Below, one piece after another: positions 28,901 to 43,900 of a stretch of DNA of 64,000 bases. The notes beneath the pieces were generated by a model. It was not told where the DNA came from. It saw nothing but the letters and a program-made list of their open reading frames with translations, and searched no databases. Origin of the DNA: Euleptes europaea (taxonomy: Eukaryota > Chordata > Lepidosauria > Squamata > Sphaerodactylidae). Both the position numbers and the translations under genes were made by a program. Numbering within the stretch: the first letter of the stretch is position 1; every line of letters starts with the position of its first letter. The DNA is taken from contig NC_079312.1 of assembly GCF_029931775.1 (NCBI RefSeq), positions 123,006,872 to 123,070,871 on the forward strand. The letters are read 5' to 3'.

Positions 28901-31900
28901 GCGCAGGTGTTCAGACTCCCTGTGGAATTTAGAGAAGTGAGTACTTACGGTTAACTGTATCTTACCCACGTAGAGTGAAATGCTAGGGACTGATTTGTGA
29001 ACACGTTCAAGATGTATTGCTGGATAAGGGCTTAGCTGTACCATGCCGTGTGAAAAAGGCCCTTGAACTGAAGTTGTGTTTATCAGGCAGCCTTGCTGTT
29101 AGGGTGATTTTGCATGTGGCTTCTGGCTTCCAGGTCCACCTTCTTCTAGGCAGCTGTGCAGTGCCTGCTTGTGGTTACAGGATCATGACATGGAGGAGGA
29201 GTTGGGTTTTATATGCCGACTTTCTCTACCACTTCAGGGAGAATTAAACCGGCTTACAATCACCTTCCCCTGCCCACACCAGACACCCTGTGAGATAGGT
29301 GGAGCTGAGAGAGCTCTAAGAAAGCTGTGACTAGCCCAAGGTCACCCAGTTGGCTTCATGTGTACGAGTGGGGAAACAAACCCAGTTCACCAGATTAGCC
29401 TCTGCCGCTCATGTGGAGGAGTGGGGAATCAAACCTGGTTCTCCAGATCAGAGTCCACCACTCCAAGTTGATGTTAAAGGTGATGGTCCAACAGTCCCCA
29501 TCCCGGTTTTATTGTGTGATCCAACTTTAAAATCGTATACATTTTAAACATTTTATGGTTCTGGATTCCTACTAGGCTTTCTGCTAGAGTTACCCTCAGA
29601 TCTCCAATGCACTCTTTGCTTAAAAAATGTATGTAGCAGTTCACGCACTTTTAAGTTGCTGTTCTTTTGTGACTTTTGGTTTGTTTGTTTTTAGTGTTAC
29701 GAAAGGAAATGGTCAGAAGGATTCTCGTTGGAAGTGGCTGAAAGTGGCATTCCTTCTTTCCTCTGCTGTGCTGGGCTATCTTCTGAGCGGGAGCTATCTG
29801 TTCAGTGAAGAAGGAGTTACAGAAGTATTGGCTCATCATGGAGAAATCCTAAAGGACAGATTTATCGAGGTACCCTGTTCGGAGGACTATGACAGCCACA
29901 AACGTTTTGAAGGTATTTGTGTGTGACCTGTGTGCTTAAGGAACCTACCTGTCTATGGCTTTAAAACCAAAAGGTGCCCAAATGTTAACTCTAAATTAAG
30001 TCTTTTGTCTCTGCAGGAGCAATTGTTATCATTTTTTTCTTTGTGTTTTCACCATCCCAGTTAAAAAATGAATGAAAAGGTGCTATGTGGGTTACCACCA
30101 CATTTTTGATTGTATGCATTTATTACAAATACTGTCAAGACCCAGGCGGGTCTTATTAGTACCATGTGTTAATACCAAACATTGTACAATCAATGTGGTT
30201 GTAAGCAGTTGGACCCCGCTTCCCGCTAAGGGGTACCACGAAGGCATGGGGACCAAAGACCAGCATAAAAGCAAGACACTGCTCCCCACAAAATGGATGC
30301 GTCTCGGGAGGTTTTGGGATCCATCTTGTTCGTCAAGCCTGGGCAGGAAGGAGGTTGGCAGCTGAACTTGTCCCCTGGCCCTACGGTGTGGCTGGCTGGA
30401 CAATGGGGCCATTGTGTCACCCTAAGGCGATTTAATGAGCACTCTGAGCAGACCAGTACTTACCCTGTCTGCACTCATCCCAGCAATCAATCAGTATTCA
30501 ATAGAATAGTCTAGGCCTTCTCTTGGGTCCTGATGACTCATTAAACCTCTCCTGTCTTATTGTTGGAACCCCGGAAAAGCAATCAATTCGTTGTCTCTGG
30601 CTTTCCTCATGTTGCCTCAGGACCCATTTTGGGGTATAAATGTTGGTCCTTTGGCCGTTCATAGTGTGTGTGTCTTGGATCCTTGCATGCACTTGCTTGT
30701 GGGCTCTTTCCATTGTTCCTGGAAATGCTGGTCATTTTTCTCTTCAGCTCCGCTTTCCCTGGATGTCCCTTCAAGACTGGTAACTATCACCCATCCTTGA
30801 AATTTATCAAACTTCCTCCTTTTTCTATTAGTCAGCTCTTGTTTTCTTTGTGTGCATAGGTTCATTGCTTAAAATATGTTTCTTGTTTTGCTATTTTTAT
30901 TATTTAATAAAACTAATTTTAATTATACAACTACCTGCTCATCTGAGAGTTTTCACCCAGGGCCATCCTCGTATACATAGGTTATCGATCCCAGTTACCC
31001 CCTCTCGCTCTCTGTCTCCAGCTAATTCCCAACTAAAGTGGAGACTGCTTACTTAGGGTAACATGGTGGTGTCGTTAGAGTGTCAGCATGAGATCTGGGA
31101 GACCCAGGCTAGAATCTCCATTTTGGCATGAAAGCTAACTAGGTGACTTTGGGTCAGTCAGCCAGCGTGGTGTAGTGGTTAAGAGAGGTGGTTTGGAGCA
31201 GTGGAGTCTGATCTGGAGAACTGGGTTGGTTTCCCCACTCCTGCACATGAAGCCAGCTAGGTGACCTTGGGCTAGTCACACTCTCTTAGAGCTCTCTCAG
31301 CCCCACCTACCTCACAGGGTGTCTGTTGTTGGGAGGGGAAGGAAAAGTGCAAGCCAGTTTGATTCTTCCTTAAGTGGTAGAGAAAGTCAGCATATAAAAA
31401 CCAATTCTTCTTAGCCTAATCTACTTCACAGGATTATCACTGTGAGGAGAAAATAGAGGAGGGGAGAATGATGTTGTAAGCCACTTTAAAAAAGAAAATA
31501 GCCAAGCTTCTAGTTAGTCCCAACACCCATCTTGCGTGGTGTGAAACTTGTTCCATTGTTGCATCACATACACCCAATCACTTGCTATTATTAAAAGACT
31601 GCGACCAAATAGGTGGTCGCAGTCTTTTAATAATAGTTGTATTAACTGTCCCAGGAACTCAGTCTGCAAAAGAATTCTAGAATTATGGGTAAGGCAGGGA
31701 AGATCTCTGAGCCTGATGTTAAGAAATGCCCCTCCATATTCAACAGCATAGTCTAGACTGGTTTTGAACTAATAAGCTGTTCCATGCTAGAATTACCAGT
31801 AGGACATTAAAGCATACGATTTTTTAAAAATCATGTTAATTCATATTTTCTTCTTTCTACTCTGATGCAACCTTTTGAAATCTCCACTTGAGGGCACTCT

Positions 31901-34900
31901 TGTGATGCTCATTGTGATGGTCCCTCTCTTCTCTAACATGATCTTTGCAGTGGATTCATGCAGGAAGTTCCTGATTATTTGGTTTAGCTGTGTACTGTAT
32001 AGATTATGTCTAAGTTGGTTGTTGCTCAGGTCTGATGCTGCCTAGTGCTCTTGAGAAGAGTGTTGGAACGTATCTCCTGCCTGTTTTGGGTTCAATGTCT
32101 CTCGCCATTCCTCCAAGTGGTGCTCCTTCCTAGTCCTTACTTAAGACTCTGGTGTAGTGTTTGGAAAAGCATTGCTTTGAGTAGGGTTCCAGTGGACCAG
32201 AGCAAGGGCAGTCTGGTTAGCAGAACATTTTTTAGTAGTCTGTTGTGAAATATTGCAGAAGGCTGTAAAATATGTATCAGGCCACCTTCTTGATTGTGTC
32301 ATAGTTCGACTGAAGCAGCAGGCAAAAATGTGCTTTTCCTTTTGCCCAGCAGTGCAGCAGCTGGGTTTTTTTTCCACATACCCCATTCAACTTCTCCCAA
32401 AGTCACAGCAGATAATTCCTTCTGTCCACTCTGCATGTAGTACACTTATATATTCATATGTATTTGTAAAGATATACACAAGCACATGTTCTTTGATTTT
32501 TCCTTTGCCTACTACTTTTGAAGCTCTCTTCTGGAACTGTAGGATTTGTTCTTTGACAGAGTAAGAGTTCTGTCTCTGCTACGTCATCTTTGCCTCCATA
32601 ATTGGTAATTATAATTTTACTGGAATAGAATAAGTGAAGGAATCCCGTGGCGCAGAGTGATAAGCTGCAGTATACTGCAGTCAAAAGCTCTGCTCACAAC
32701 CTGAGTTCAATCCTGACGGAAGTCGGTTTCAGGTAGCTGGCTCGAAATTGACTCAGCCTTCCATCCTTCCGAGGTCGGTTAAGTGAGTATCCAGTTTGCT
32801 GGGGGTAAAGTGTAGATGACTGGAGAAGGCAATGGCAAACCACCCTGTAAACATAGACTGCCTAGTAAACGTCGGGATGTGACACCTTTACCTTAGAAGG
32901 GACCCAGTTCGCATGTACCCTAGTGCCCCCTCCGATTTCTCCACCCAACAACTGCACATTCTGAAGGGGCAAAGGAGTCGGTGTTCTGTCTTCCTTAGTA
33001 TGCTGAATTAAAGCTTAACATAGTGTGAAATTTGAAGATTCCGTTTTCACTTAAAATAACCATTCACATTTTCTGCACTAAAAGTATTTTTTCCTGTCAT
33101 TCTTGTACTTGAGGACTCCTTCAGGCTAAGGAAAAGTTAATTCTCAAGGGGGCCATTTATTTCCAAAGATCAACTACATCACTTGGTTGTTTACTGCGCT
33201 TGTTGTTTAATCAATATTTCTTCCCCTGGTACAGTCTCAAAGATGTGTTGATGCTGTAAATGTCAAAAGAAGTAAAAATAAAAATAGACGAACACATTCG
33301 TACAAAATACAAAGGTTTGCCTAGTTAGTGAGGCGTTTCTTGTTTGTTTAGCTGACTAGAAAAATGCAGAGCAAGTACTTCTGCAGAGTGAGTACTTCTG
33401 CAAATAACTAGTGAGTTTTTGAGACCTTTGTCAGGTCTTTGTGTATTCTGGTTTTTTTTTAAAGATTTTATCCCTGGTTTCTTGTGCTTAGTACTGAGGG
33501 AAGTGAATAAATGTAAATTGGTTTCAGATTCTGGTTTGATAATCCTCAAAGTCCATACTGAACTCTGTGCCAGGAGCCTTTGTGCTCCTGAAGTTGTGAG
33601 TAGTGAAAGATTCTCCCAGAGATTCTGTATGCTGACAGAACCTGAAATAATCTGTAAAAGACCAAACATTTGATCAGTTAGCCAAGATAAGTTATTTGGA
33701 AACTTAATTGTGATTTTTGTGTGTGGCAGTGTTCCCCCTCTGGAAAAATACAGAATAGAAACATATTTTTGCTTTTTACAGATCATTAAGAAGGGCACAG
33801 TAGACTTAGCAGTATATCTGACCAAAATGTCACACAAAATTGCTCACATGTAAGATCCTGAAGGCATGAAAGAGATTGAATGTGTTGTTGGTGCCTAGGA
33901 TGGGTAGTTGTCAAGACACCTCCTACCTGACACCTACTAGAGAGCTCAAACATGTGTAATGAATCAGTCTTGCTCTCCAACAGAATATTTTTTTGTTAAC
34001 GTACTGAAAGAGGGTAAATATGAGGTGGTTAAGGCAAAAATATATTGTAGGGTAAGGGATCTGTGAATTTTGAGGTGAAGGGGAGTGTGAAAGCCCAGTT
34101 ATTGGTCCTGTTTTGTGCCTCAGGGCCCTCAGGATTCTATGTGCAATGGTGAAGAAACATTTTTATAACTGACAGTTAACATCCCCAGTGTTCATTAATA
34201 CAAGCAGGTTCCTTGTTTTGTAAACCTAGTGGGAGCCAGGAAGATTTCTAAATAGAGGGCAAGTATGAGTGTGGTTGTTTCAAAAAGACACAGAAGGTGA
34301 GTAAGGGGTACTTAAACCTTTTGTTTTGTCTGTTTGTTCCAGGCTGCACTCCTCGAAAGTGTGGAAGAGGAATCACAGATGTCATTATCAGCAGGGGGGA
34401 AGCTGAGAGAATCCGTAGGTAAATTTCCTTTTCATAATTTAAATTGCCTTCGTTAAGTCTTGAGGATTTGGGGGGTGGCCTTTCAGGAACTTAAAAAAGG
34501 TAAAGGTCCCCTGTGCAAGCACTGGGTCATTCCTGACCCATGGGGTGACGTCACATCCCGACGTTTCCTCAGCAGACTTTGTTTATGGGGTGGTTTGCCA
34601 GTGCCTTCCCCAGTCATCTTCCCTTTACCCCCAGCAAGCTGAATACTCATTTGACCGACCCCGGAAGGATGGAAGGCTGAGTCAACCTTGAGCTGGCTAC
34701 CTGAAACCGACTTCCGTCGGGATCAAACTCAGGTCGTGAGCAAAGCTTGGACTGCAGTACTGCAGCTTACCACACTGCGCCACGGGGCCTCAGGAACTTT
34801 CATGTAGCTATTTTCCACACTGAAAAGAGAGTGATGACAGAGAGCATAAACTGTTTCTTCTTTGCCTCATATGCCAGGACTGAAAAGTCAGTCCAAATGG

Positions 34901-37900
34901 AATCTTATATAGCTGAAAATTAATGACCCACTTGTATAGGTATTCTGTTTCCGTGGTAGGTCACTACCATTTTACCAATTGGGAACTGAGAGTGAGTGAG
35001 ACTGATTAAAGACTTAACCAATATCTTTATGACAGATAAGAGACCTGTATAGGTATAACTCTTCCCAAAAGTTTAATTATGGCTAAGCAATCGAGAGTTG
35101 GGTCATGGGATACATACTTCCTGCTGGAGCACACATTTTCAGTGTCTGCTTCAAGCATTATGTTGGCAATGACATCAAACATAGTGAACGTTAATGAGGG
35201 TTTTTATTTCAAGAGGATTTGAGACTGGAGTCCCAGTATTCCTTAACCATGACTAAAACAATAGGGAGCTTGACTTGGACTTAACCCCGGTCAGTCAGAT
35301 TCTGTTTTTTAAAGAGCAGTCATCTCTGGCGGGGGTGGGGGGATACAGTCAATTGTAAAGGGCAGTATGTAAGATTTTTGTTGCAAATGTGGCATACTGG
35401 AAAGGTGCTGCATGCCTTGGGTTTGAACCCAGCAGAGTAACATGTAAATACATTGTAGTACATTGTCTGGTTTCACTGGCATGATTTGTTTTCACCTGAC
35501 ATGGCTGTTACGTCACACTCACTTCTTTAAAAAGTGGCTTTTCCTGATATGCACACATTATGTGAATACTCTGGAGTGAGCAAGACATGGCAGTTTCCTC
35601 CACCACGCGTAGTCTCTCATTCTGCCTAATTTTCTACAGTTAGGTGGTGCAGCTGTTTTTACAATACCAGCTATCCCTGTTAGGTCATCCTCTAGATAGG
35701 GTCTTGCATTCCCTCAGAATAGTATTTGAGGGCTTATAGATGAGCTTTACCTATATTTCTCAGGCTTCTGAGCTAAGCAAAATGAGTTAGTCTGACTTTT
35801 CCAGTGATCTGGTCTAGAAATGATCAGGTTAAAGCTGGACTTTGTATTATCTGGATCCTTATTAACAAGTACGCCTCTCTTTAGTTACTGGTATATGCAT
35901 GTCCAGTGTTCTGTTTTACCCACTGTGATGCGGGTGGAAGTGGACCTTTATATTAGGTCAGCATTGACATCAGCAGTTCTTATTTAGCAAGTACAAATAA
36001 ACAGGAAACGGTGTTTTTAAAAACCCTCAGTTCTGATTTAACATTGTTTTTATCTACAGAATAGCGGAGAAGGGCCTGTCCCTGGGAGGATCGGACGGAG
36101 GGGTGAGCAGTCTCCTGTTACCTTTTACATTCTTCCGGTGTCCAGGCAAGATTCTTCAGATTTTGCTTTATAATAAGTTTTGGGAAGGAGAATGAGGGTG
36201 GGAAAGAGATCTGAGACTCATCCTGATGCAAAAATTAGATTTCCTGCCATTGCCGCCTCTAAGGCTGTACTCATAAAACCCAACATATGTTACCTTGCCT
36301 TTTGCAGTCTGCTAATAACACTCGAGCAGAATTAATGACATTTCTGTTGTTCTTAATTGCGAATTACTGATGTCTTTGGCAAGGACTGGGCTTAGGGAGG
36401 AGAAAGAATGTACTGGATATTAAGGGTGGGATGCTGTAGATGTGGGGTGCGGTAGATGTGTGTGCAGCTGCAGCAGGTTCAAGAGAATTGGAGGTTTTGC
36501 AGGGCAGAGACATGTGCTTGATTGGTCAGAGGGATACAGTATCTAATTTTCTTTTTGTTTCTAATCTTTTAAAAGGTTTTGCCCCCAGGTTTTAAAAACA
36601 AATTGTCTACACTTCTGTAGCTTATTGGGTAGAATGTTGGGCTTTGGGAGACCTTAAATCATTGCTTTAGCCCCGAAGCTCCCCATACTGTCGTGGCCCA
36701 AGGTACTGTCCCCTTCTGCTGCAGCCCCAAATGCCCACTGATATTAGTTAGTGGAAATTTGCTGGATCCAACGCTGGATCCAGTGGGTTTGGCTGGATTT
36801 CAGATACCTTGATTGTGCTTAAGGCCTCCTAGTAGCTTCAAGATTCAGCTGGGACTTAATATTCCAGCCCATACCACCCAAACCTTTTGTGCCATATTGG
36901 GTTGAATCTTATGCTGCATCTTTTTCACAAAGGTCAGTTGTCACTCTTCTTTTACTAGGTTTGACATAGAATAGTGAATCATCCACTCCATGTTGTCAGA
37001 ATGGGCAGCTATGAAGGAGGGGTGAGTGGTCTGGTGTCTAGATCTACACATTTTGTCACAGAAAAGGAAGAGGTTATGTGAAGGGAACCAGTGCATGGGA
37101 GTATGTCTGGGGTTGTGGACATAACAGAAGTCCAGAGGGCAGACTTATGTTAGGGGGAAAACGCAACTGAGAAAGAACAAGGGCATAATAAGGACATGAT
37201 TGCTCTCTTTAAGTGTTTGAAGGGCCGTTACTTAGAGGAGGGCAGGGAGCTGTTCCTGTTGGCAGCAGAGGATAGGACTGTATCCAGAGAACAGCTCCTG
37301 AGGGCTAAGCAGTGACATCCGAGAGGGTGGTGTTCACTTTCTTGTGCTTTATGTCAGCCAAACTGCTTTATGCTTCCTTCATGGTAAGCACTACAGTGCT
37401 GAGCTGTTGCAGCTGTCTGTATGTTCTTCTCTCAAAATTTCTGTCTATAATGTTTCTATTTCCAGCAGGTGAAGGGATTCAGTGAATGCTTTTTCTGACA
37501 TTCTTACTATTTCTCATTGTTCATGCATCCTCTGCCACGACCCGCCAGTACTTTATGCAAAAGTCAAGAGGTTTACGTCAGTGGAATTATACATCTTCCC
37601 CCCCCTTTTCCCTCTTGCTCATCTGTGCTTTTCTAAAGTAGCCTTGCAGTTTACTGAGTTGCTAAGATGCCTGAAATTGCTTATACATCTTTATCAAGGT
37701 TATGTAGGAGAACAGTATTGTTGTTGTTCCTAAAATTAATTCAAGTGATCAAATGAATGAGGCTTTTCTTTTCTGTGGAGGATAGCAAATCTATTGACTA
37801 AGGATCTAAATAGTCCAGTGAGGAATTCAGAACTGAAAGAAGGTTAGGAATCAAAACAAGATAGATGTACTTGATTCTCTGTGTTTCATTCAAATTAGTT

Positions 37901-40900
37901 GCAAATGTGCCTTGAAATTAAATATGGTAGGAAGCAATTTTTATTGTCTGTGTATGAGACATTTTTATATAATTACCTGTTGTTGCATTGGGCTGGTGGG
38001 GAGAGGGGTATTGATCTGTATAGGTAGAACGGTAGCTGGGTGGAAGACTGATACTAAAGGTTCATTACCCAGTAATCAAAAGCCAACTTGGTTAGCCAAC
38101 TTCAGTATTTTTTGCATTTCTAGTCAGGTTTTTACACCAAGTGAAGTCAACCAAGAGAGCTCAGGTTCATGTTGGAGTGATTTCATAAGACACATCTTTG
38201 AATTGATCATAGAGGGAGCTATGTGAGTCATATAGTACATTTTGAAAATTAAGTGACCATGGGTATGGAATCTGTGGCTTGTAATGTGTGCAGAGCAAAG
38301 AGCAAAACTATGACAATCTAAACTTTGATTTTAAAGAAACTGGGCTGAAGTCCTTAACTTTCAGAGGAAAAGTATGAGAGTAATTGAATCCTCTAGGCTC
38401 AGAAACCAGAAGGTAAATATAGTATATCAATCACCATCTTTTATAATCTTACATACGGTCACACATTAAGACACCCTGTTGTAGAATAACTCAGCTCTAG
38501 CTTGGAGAAGTCCTGTAAGTATGCTTGTACACCTAATTAACTGCAGATTATTACTTTAAAAACTAATGTTTTGTAACAAATAATGAGAAAATTGATATGT
38601 CAGAATAATATGTAGGCCTGTTTTTATTAGTTTTGGGTCAAAAGATTCTGTGGTCAAATCCAGGAACAAATGGAACTGTGTCCCAAATGCAAGCTCCCTG
38701 ATATTACATCCCATTGTCAGGACTTAGTATTTATATCAGACTTGACCAGTCCAGGGGCTTAATGCTCCTTATCAATTACATGGCAAGTATTGAATATCCC
38801 TGTTCTTTTTTTTATGCTTGAAGCAGACTCTAAGGTCTGAGTTCATGATGGGTCTGAGTTCATGATGGGTCGCATGGTGAGGTCCCAGCATTATCCATAA
38901 GGCTCCCGGTTTAAGCCCTGGATTCCCTGACACTAGTGCAGTTAGTTAAGGACAAACCCAAGTTTCCAGAGGTATTGCATCCTGTGTAGTAGGATAATAC
39001 ATCATTGTGTGATAAGAAGTTGCAGTCTGAATGACACGTTGGTTACGTATTGTTTGTGAGACTTCTGTCTTCAGCAGCCTTTATCCGTGCGAAGGGTTAC
39101 ATATCTTTACCAGAGGTTTTTATGAATGCTTCGTATAGATGCTTCAGGAATCCTCTGACCCACACTTTAAGGAGTAGAACATGGTCCTGCAAACTTTTGT
39201 ACGTGACATGGCTTTTTGCAAAAGCAATTGCTGCTTGACATATCAGCACAATCATTTAGCAAGTTCTTTCGCATTACTGAGATCCACTCAACATCTGACA
39301 GTCAATCTTTTCTTGTGCGGAGGACTGCTTTTTCTTCTTCTCCCAGTTGATTTTCATCTTCATAATTTTCCTTTAGGGCTGCTTATTGCAGCCATTTGTT
39401 TTGCTTTGTTTGCTTCCCCCCCCCCCCCGATGCTTGATTAATAAGCCTTTCAGTAAACGGTTTAGTTGTTTTCTTTCCTTGTAGCACTCTAAACTTGTGC
39501 TGCTTCAGGAAGCTAAAGAATAAAATCTTTTTAATGTGCTACTTGAATGTTTGGAATAAGAAACATGTTAAACTAGTATTAATTTGTAGCAATTTGCTAT
39601 AGACTTGCCAGGACTTGCAGGGGGAAGGGGGGGACGACAGGAATGTGATGCCAACCTCCAAGCTAGTTCCAAGTGTTCAGTGCTGGCCCCAGTTGCCAGT
39701 GCAGAAGCAGAAATGACTGCTGGGGGGCACCTTGCTTTCATCTTCCCCTCTTCCTGGTAACCCCCATATTGTCAACTTTCACTGCTTCCATCTACCTTCT
39801 TATCTGCTTCCCCCATCTTCAGCTATATGTATAATTTATTTGCTTCAATTATCCATCCCTTTCTCCACAATGGGGACCCAAAGCAGCCGACATAATTCTC
39901 CTCCTGTCCATTTTATCTTCACAACAGCCTTGTGAAGTAGGTCAGGCTGAGCCCAAGGTCATGTAATCACTGGCCCAAGGTCATGTAATGAGCTTCCAAG
40001 TCAGAGTGATGATTGAATGTGGGTCTCCCAGATCCTAGTCTGAAATTCAAGCCACTACACCACACTGTAATTTGTGGGATTGCTGCTGTTGAACAGTACA
40101 CTAGCAAGCAGCCAGGTGTCAAGTCAGCTGGCAGTTTCTCCCAGGCCTGACCCTGATGAGTCTTCTCTCAAAGGCCAGAACTGCCCTGGAAAGGTCCTGC
40201 CCCTTCCCCCTGCCTTTTATTAACAGAAACCAATGCTTGAAGGCTGTCAATACTGTGTGGTTGTCTATCAATGGCCACTGAGGGCATTCGTTTATTAAAA
40301 CTACAGGCACTGCTATTATTGGGAGGGGGGTGTTAACACCTCTGTGTGGGGCATTTTTCAGGTTTGCCTGTTTATGGCTCTCATCTCCAGATTTAAGTAT
40401 CCATACATTTGACCATGTTGAGAATTAGATACATTGATATAATGGCCGAGATACAAAGGTTAGCAATATTTTTTGCCATCAAGAAATAAAGTATTGAAAA
40501 TAAGTGTTTATAGTTCATGTAATATCTGGGACCGCAAGGAACAGAGATCTAGCCTGCAGATAGGAATTGTTCTTTTGAAGAAAAGTACCGTATATACCCG
40601 TGTATAAGCCGACCCTCGTATAAGCCGAGGTGCCTAATTTCTCCCCAAAAATGGGGAAAAATTAGGCACCCGCGTATAAGCCGAGGGTCGGCTTATAACC
40701 CCACCCCCCGCAGGCTTACCTGACGGCTCCGGCAGCAAGGCGAGGGTCTGGAGACAGCGGCGGCGCGGCCCCGCAGGGGGCGGGACAGCCTTCCTGCGGC
40801 TGCAGGTGGCTGCCCCAGGCCGCTCCGGGCGGCGGTGTGGCCTGGCGCGGCCCCACGGGGGGCGGGGCAGCCTTCCTGCGGCTGCAGGAGGCTACTCCAG

Positions 40901-43900
40901 GCGGCGGTGCGGCCTGGCGCGGCCCGGCGGGGGGCGGGGCAGCCTTCCTGCGGCTGCAGGAGGCTGCCCCAGGCCGCTCCGGGCTGCAGTGCGGCCTGGT
41001 GCGGCCCGGCGGGGGGTGGGGCAGCCTTCCTGCGGCTGCAGGAGACTGCCCCAGGCCGCTCCGGGCGGCGGTGTGGCCTGGCCCGGCCCCGCGGGGGGCG
41101 GGGCAGCCTTCCTGCGGCTGCCCCCGGCCAGTCCGGGTGGCGCGAAGCGGCGGTGCGGCCTGGTGCAGCCCGGCGGGGGCCGGAGCAGCCTTCCTGCAGC
41201 TGCAGGAGGCTGCCCCAGGCCGCTCCGGGCGGCGGGAAGCGGCGCGGGCTCGGCGACGGCGGTAAGTTCCCCCCTCCCTCCTCCCTCCTCCCTCCTCCCT
41301 CCTTCCCCCCTCTATCGTATTGACCCGTGTATAAGCCGAGGCCGGCTTTTTCAGCCCTTTTTTTGGGCTGAAAAACTCGGCTTATACACGAGTATATACG
41401 GTAAGCAGCCTTAGCTGTTTCTCTTCAGTTTACTGATTTCTGTTTCCTTTTGCTTGATTTTTCCCCCCAGGCTTCAATTCTGGATTTGCACTCTGGAGCT
41501 CTTTCTTTGGGAAAGCATTTTGTTAACATGTACAGGTAATGTGGTGTTGTCTCTTGGTCTCTGTGTCCTTGGGTACTTCTGATTTTGGTTCTTTTAGCTT
41601 CTTAACATGAGTTGGGTACTTGTATAGAGAAACAGAAGTCAAGGCTCTACAGAAAATTGGTGTATTTGTCTGCCTTTGCAAAAGGGTATGTGGTATCAAT
41701 CGGATAAAATTTTATTAATAAGTTGAGCCCCCAGGAAGACAGTAAAAATCTTGCTGCCTTCCCAGATGCTAGATGTAAGAGCTGGTTCTTCTAGCAAAGT
41801 TTAAGCCATTTTCTATAGTAAAGGAAGCAAATGGATTTGTGTACAGGTTTTTTTAATGGTGATTCCCCCCCCCCATGGAATTACTAAATACCATTACCAT
41901 GGCATCTGCCTTTATGATTGAACTAATCTTTATAATTGTCACTTTGGAATTATTAATTCTTTTAATAATTTCATATTCTGAGATATAATCTGGGTAAATT
42001 TATATAGTTTGTAAAGAGAGTTTAGGAGCTCCGTGGCGCAGAGTGTTAAGCTGCAGTACTGCAGTCCAAGCTCTGCTCACGACCAGAGTTTGATCCCGAC
42101 GGAAGTCGGTTTCAGGTAGCCGGCTCAAGGTTGACTCAGCCTTCCATCCTTCCGAGGTCGGTGAAATGAGTACCCAGCTTGCTGGGGGTAAAGGGAAGAT
42201 GACTGGGGAAGGCACTGGCAAACCACCCCGCAAACAAAGTCTGCCTAGGAAACGTCGGGATGTGACGTCACCCATGGGTCAGGAATGACCCAGTGCTTGC
42301 ACAGGGGACCTTTACCTTTTTAAAGAGAGCTTAAGTACTGACTGATGCAGAGTTTTAACTTGTGTTTTTCAGAGGGTATGGCTCAGGTTTTTTTTTTACT
42401 TGTCTGTCTTCAGATATTTTGGAGATAAAGTCCACGATATATTTACAGAAGAAGATTTTCGTTTGTACAGGTGAGAAAAACTTGTAATTGTGACTTATCT
42501 TTTTGCATCCCTCAGCCCTCTAATATAGCTTTAGTCATGTTGATTAAGTGCCTGTACATTTTTTTACTGTATCTGGGAAAAAGCATGTTTAAAGGCAGCA
42601 TGATTTTTGAATTGCTTACAGGATGTTTGGGTTGGGTCCAGTGGAAGGATTGTGCAATGATCCCTGATCTTCTCAGCTTCCCTCTCCCATTTCTTCCCCT
42701 GGGAAAGCTGAATCCTGGGGTTACAGCCCTCACATGGAGTAATAGCCACATTAGTAAGGAAGATGCACTGGGGAGGAGGAAGGGGGTGAACTCAAGGCAG
42801 GAAGGAGTGATTGTGTGCTTTCCCCTCTCTTCTGCAGCCTTCGGCCTGTTTTGACTTTTCCTTCATGAGATCCTGTGCCCATGGGGGCAGAAAAGGCTGC
42901 TGGGGGTAAGGGAAAGCATGGAAAATCAGTGATCAGCAGTGCTTTCTGTTGACAGATTGTGGGATACAGTGCTGTTTACTTGGCAAAGAAGAGTCCTTCA
43001 GTTTGCATCAGTGGAAAATGTAGAACTTTAATAGTATATCAGCTTGTTTAATAGTATAGGGAGGAAATATCTTTTGGCATTAGATCAAGCTATGCAAACT
43101 GCCACAAGCAGAGAGCTGGTGGATTGCAGAAGATTGCTTACAGGGTAAATAGGAACTGTGCAGACAAACTAAATCACAAGATCCAGGAGAAAATAGAATA
43201 TTACAAGGATTCTTTATAATCCAGTAAATTCATATTCAAAACCTTTAATGGCATATAATTTGTAATCCAGTAATCTGGTTCCCTACCCCGCCACTCACAC
43301 AATACAGCTATTATCCGAAGAAAGATTTTATTGGATATATCTCCGCACCAGCCAATATTCTATCTCTGATGGTGGAAGTTCATGGTAGCCCAAGAGAAAG
43401 CATACTGTAGGAATCCAAAACCTTGTGGAGAGGAAAGAAAATAATCCTGACCATAATTTAGGTGTATGGAAAGAAACTGCATAGCATACTTCTTTCTCTT
43501 ACCCATCTTTGTCTTGAACCCAGTGACTTCTTTATCCCCATTTCTTTTTCAAGGAATTTATTCCGAAAGTTGACATCTGTAATAGTTAAACATCAGTATA
43601 TCTAATTCTCAATGAGGCTCCAGCTGTGGATACTTAAATCCGGAGACTGAGCCATGAACAGAAAGGACAGATCTTTTTACAAATCTGAAAAAAGCCCCAG
43701 GTTTGCAAAAAAAATGAAATATGTTTTTAAAAGTGGGTTAAAACCCCTCAAAATGATAAATGGAACACCTGTAGTTTTAAGAAACAGTTGCCCTCAGTTG
43801 CTGTTGCTAGTCAACCACAACAGTATTCAAGCCTTGGTTTCTGTCAGGAAAGGGCAGATGAATGGGGAGGGGCCCTTTCCATGGCTGTTTTGGTCTTTGA

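Noticed and set aside
33325-33837. 170-codon frame on the - strand in OGFOD3 intron 2
   Set aside because: No recognisable motif, AT-rich composition and no neighbouring exons; likely chance.
40806-41414. 202-codon open frame and two overlapping long frames with Gly/Pro/Ala/Arg repeats
   Set aside because: They arise from the 82-bp GC-rich minisatellite, which has no stop codons in three frames, inside a non-autonomous transposon; no splice sites or domain support them.
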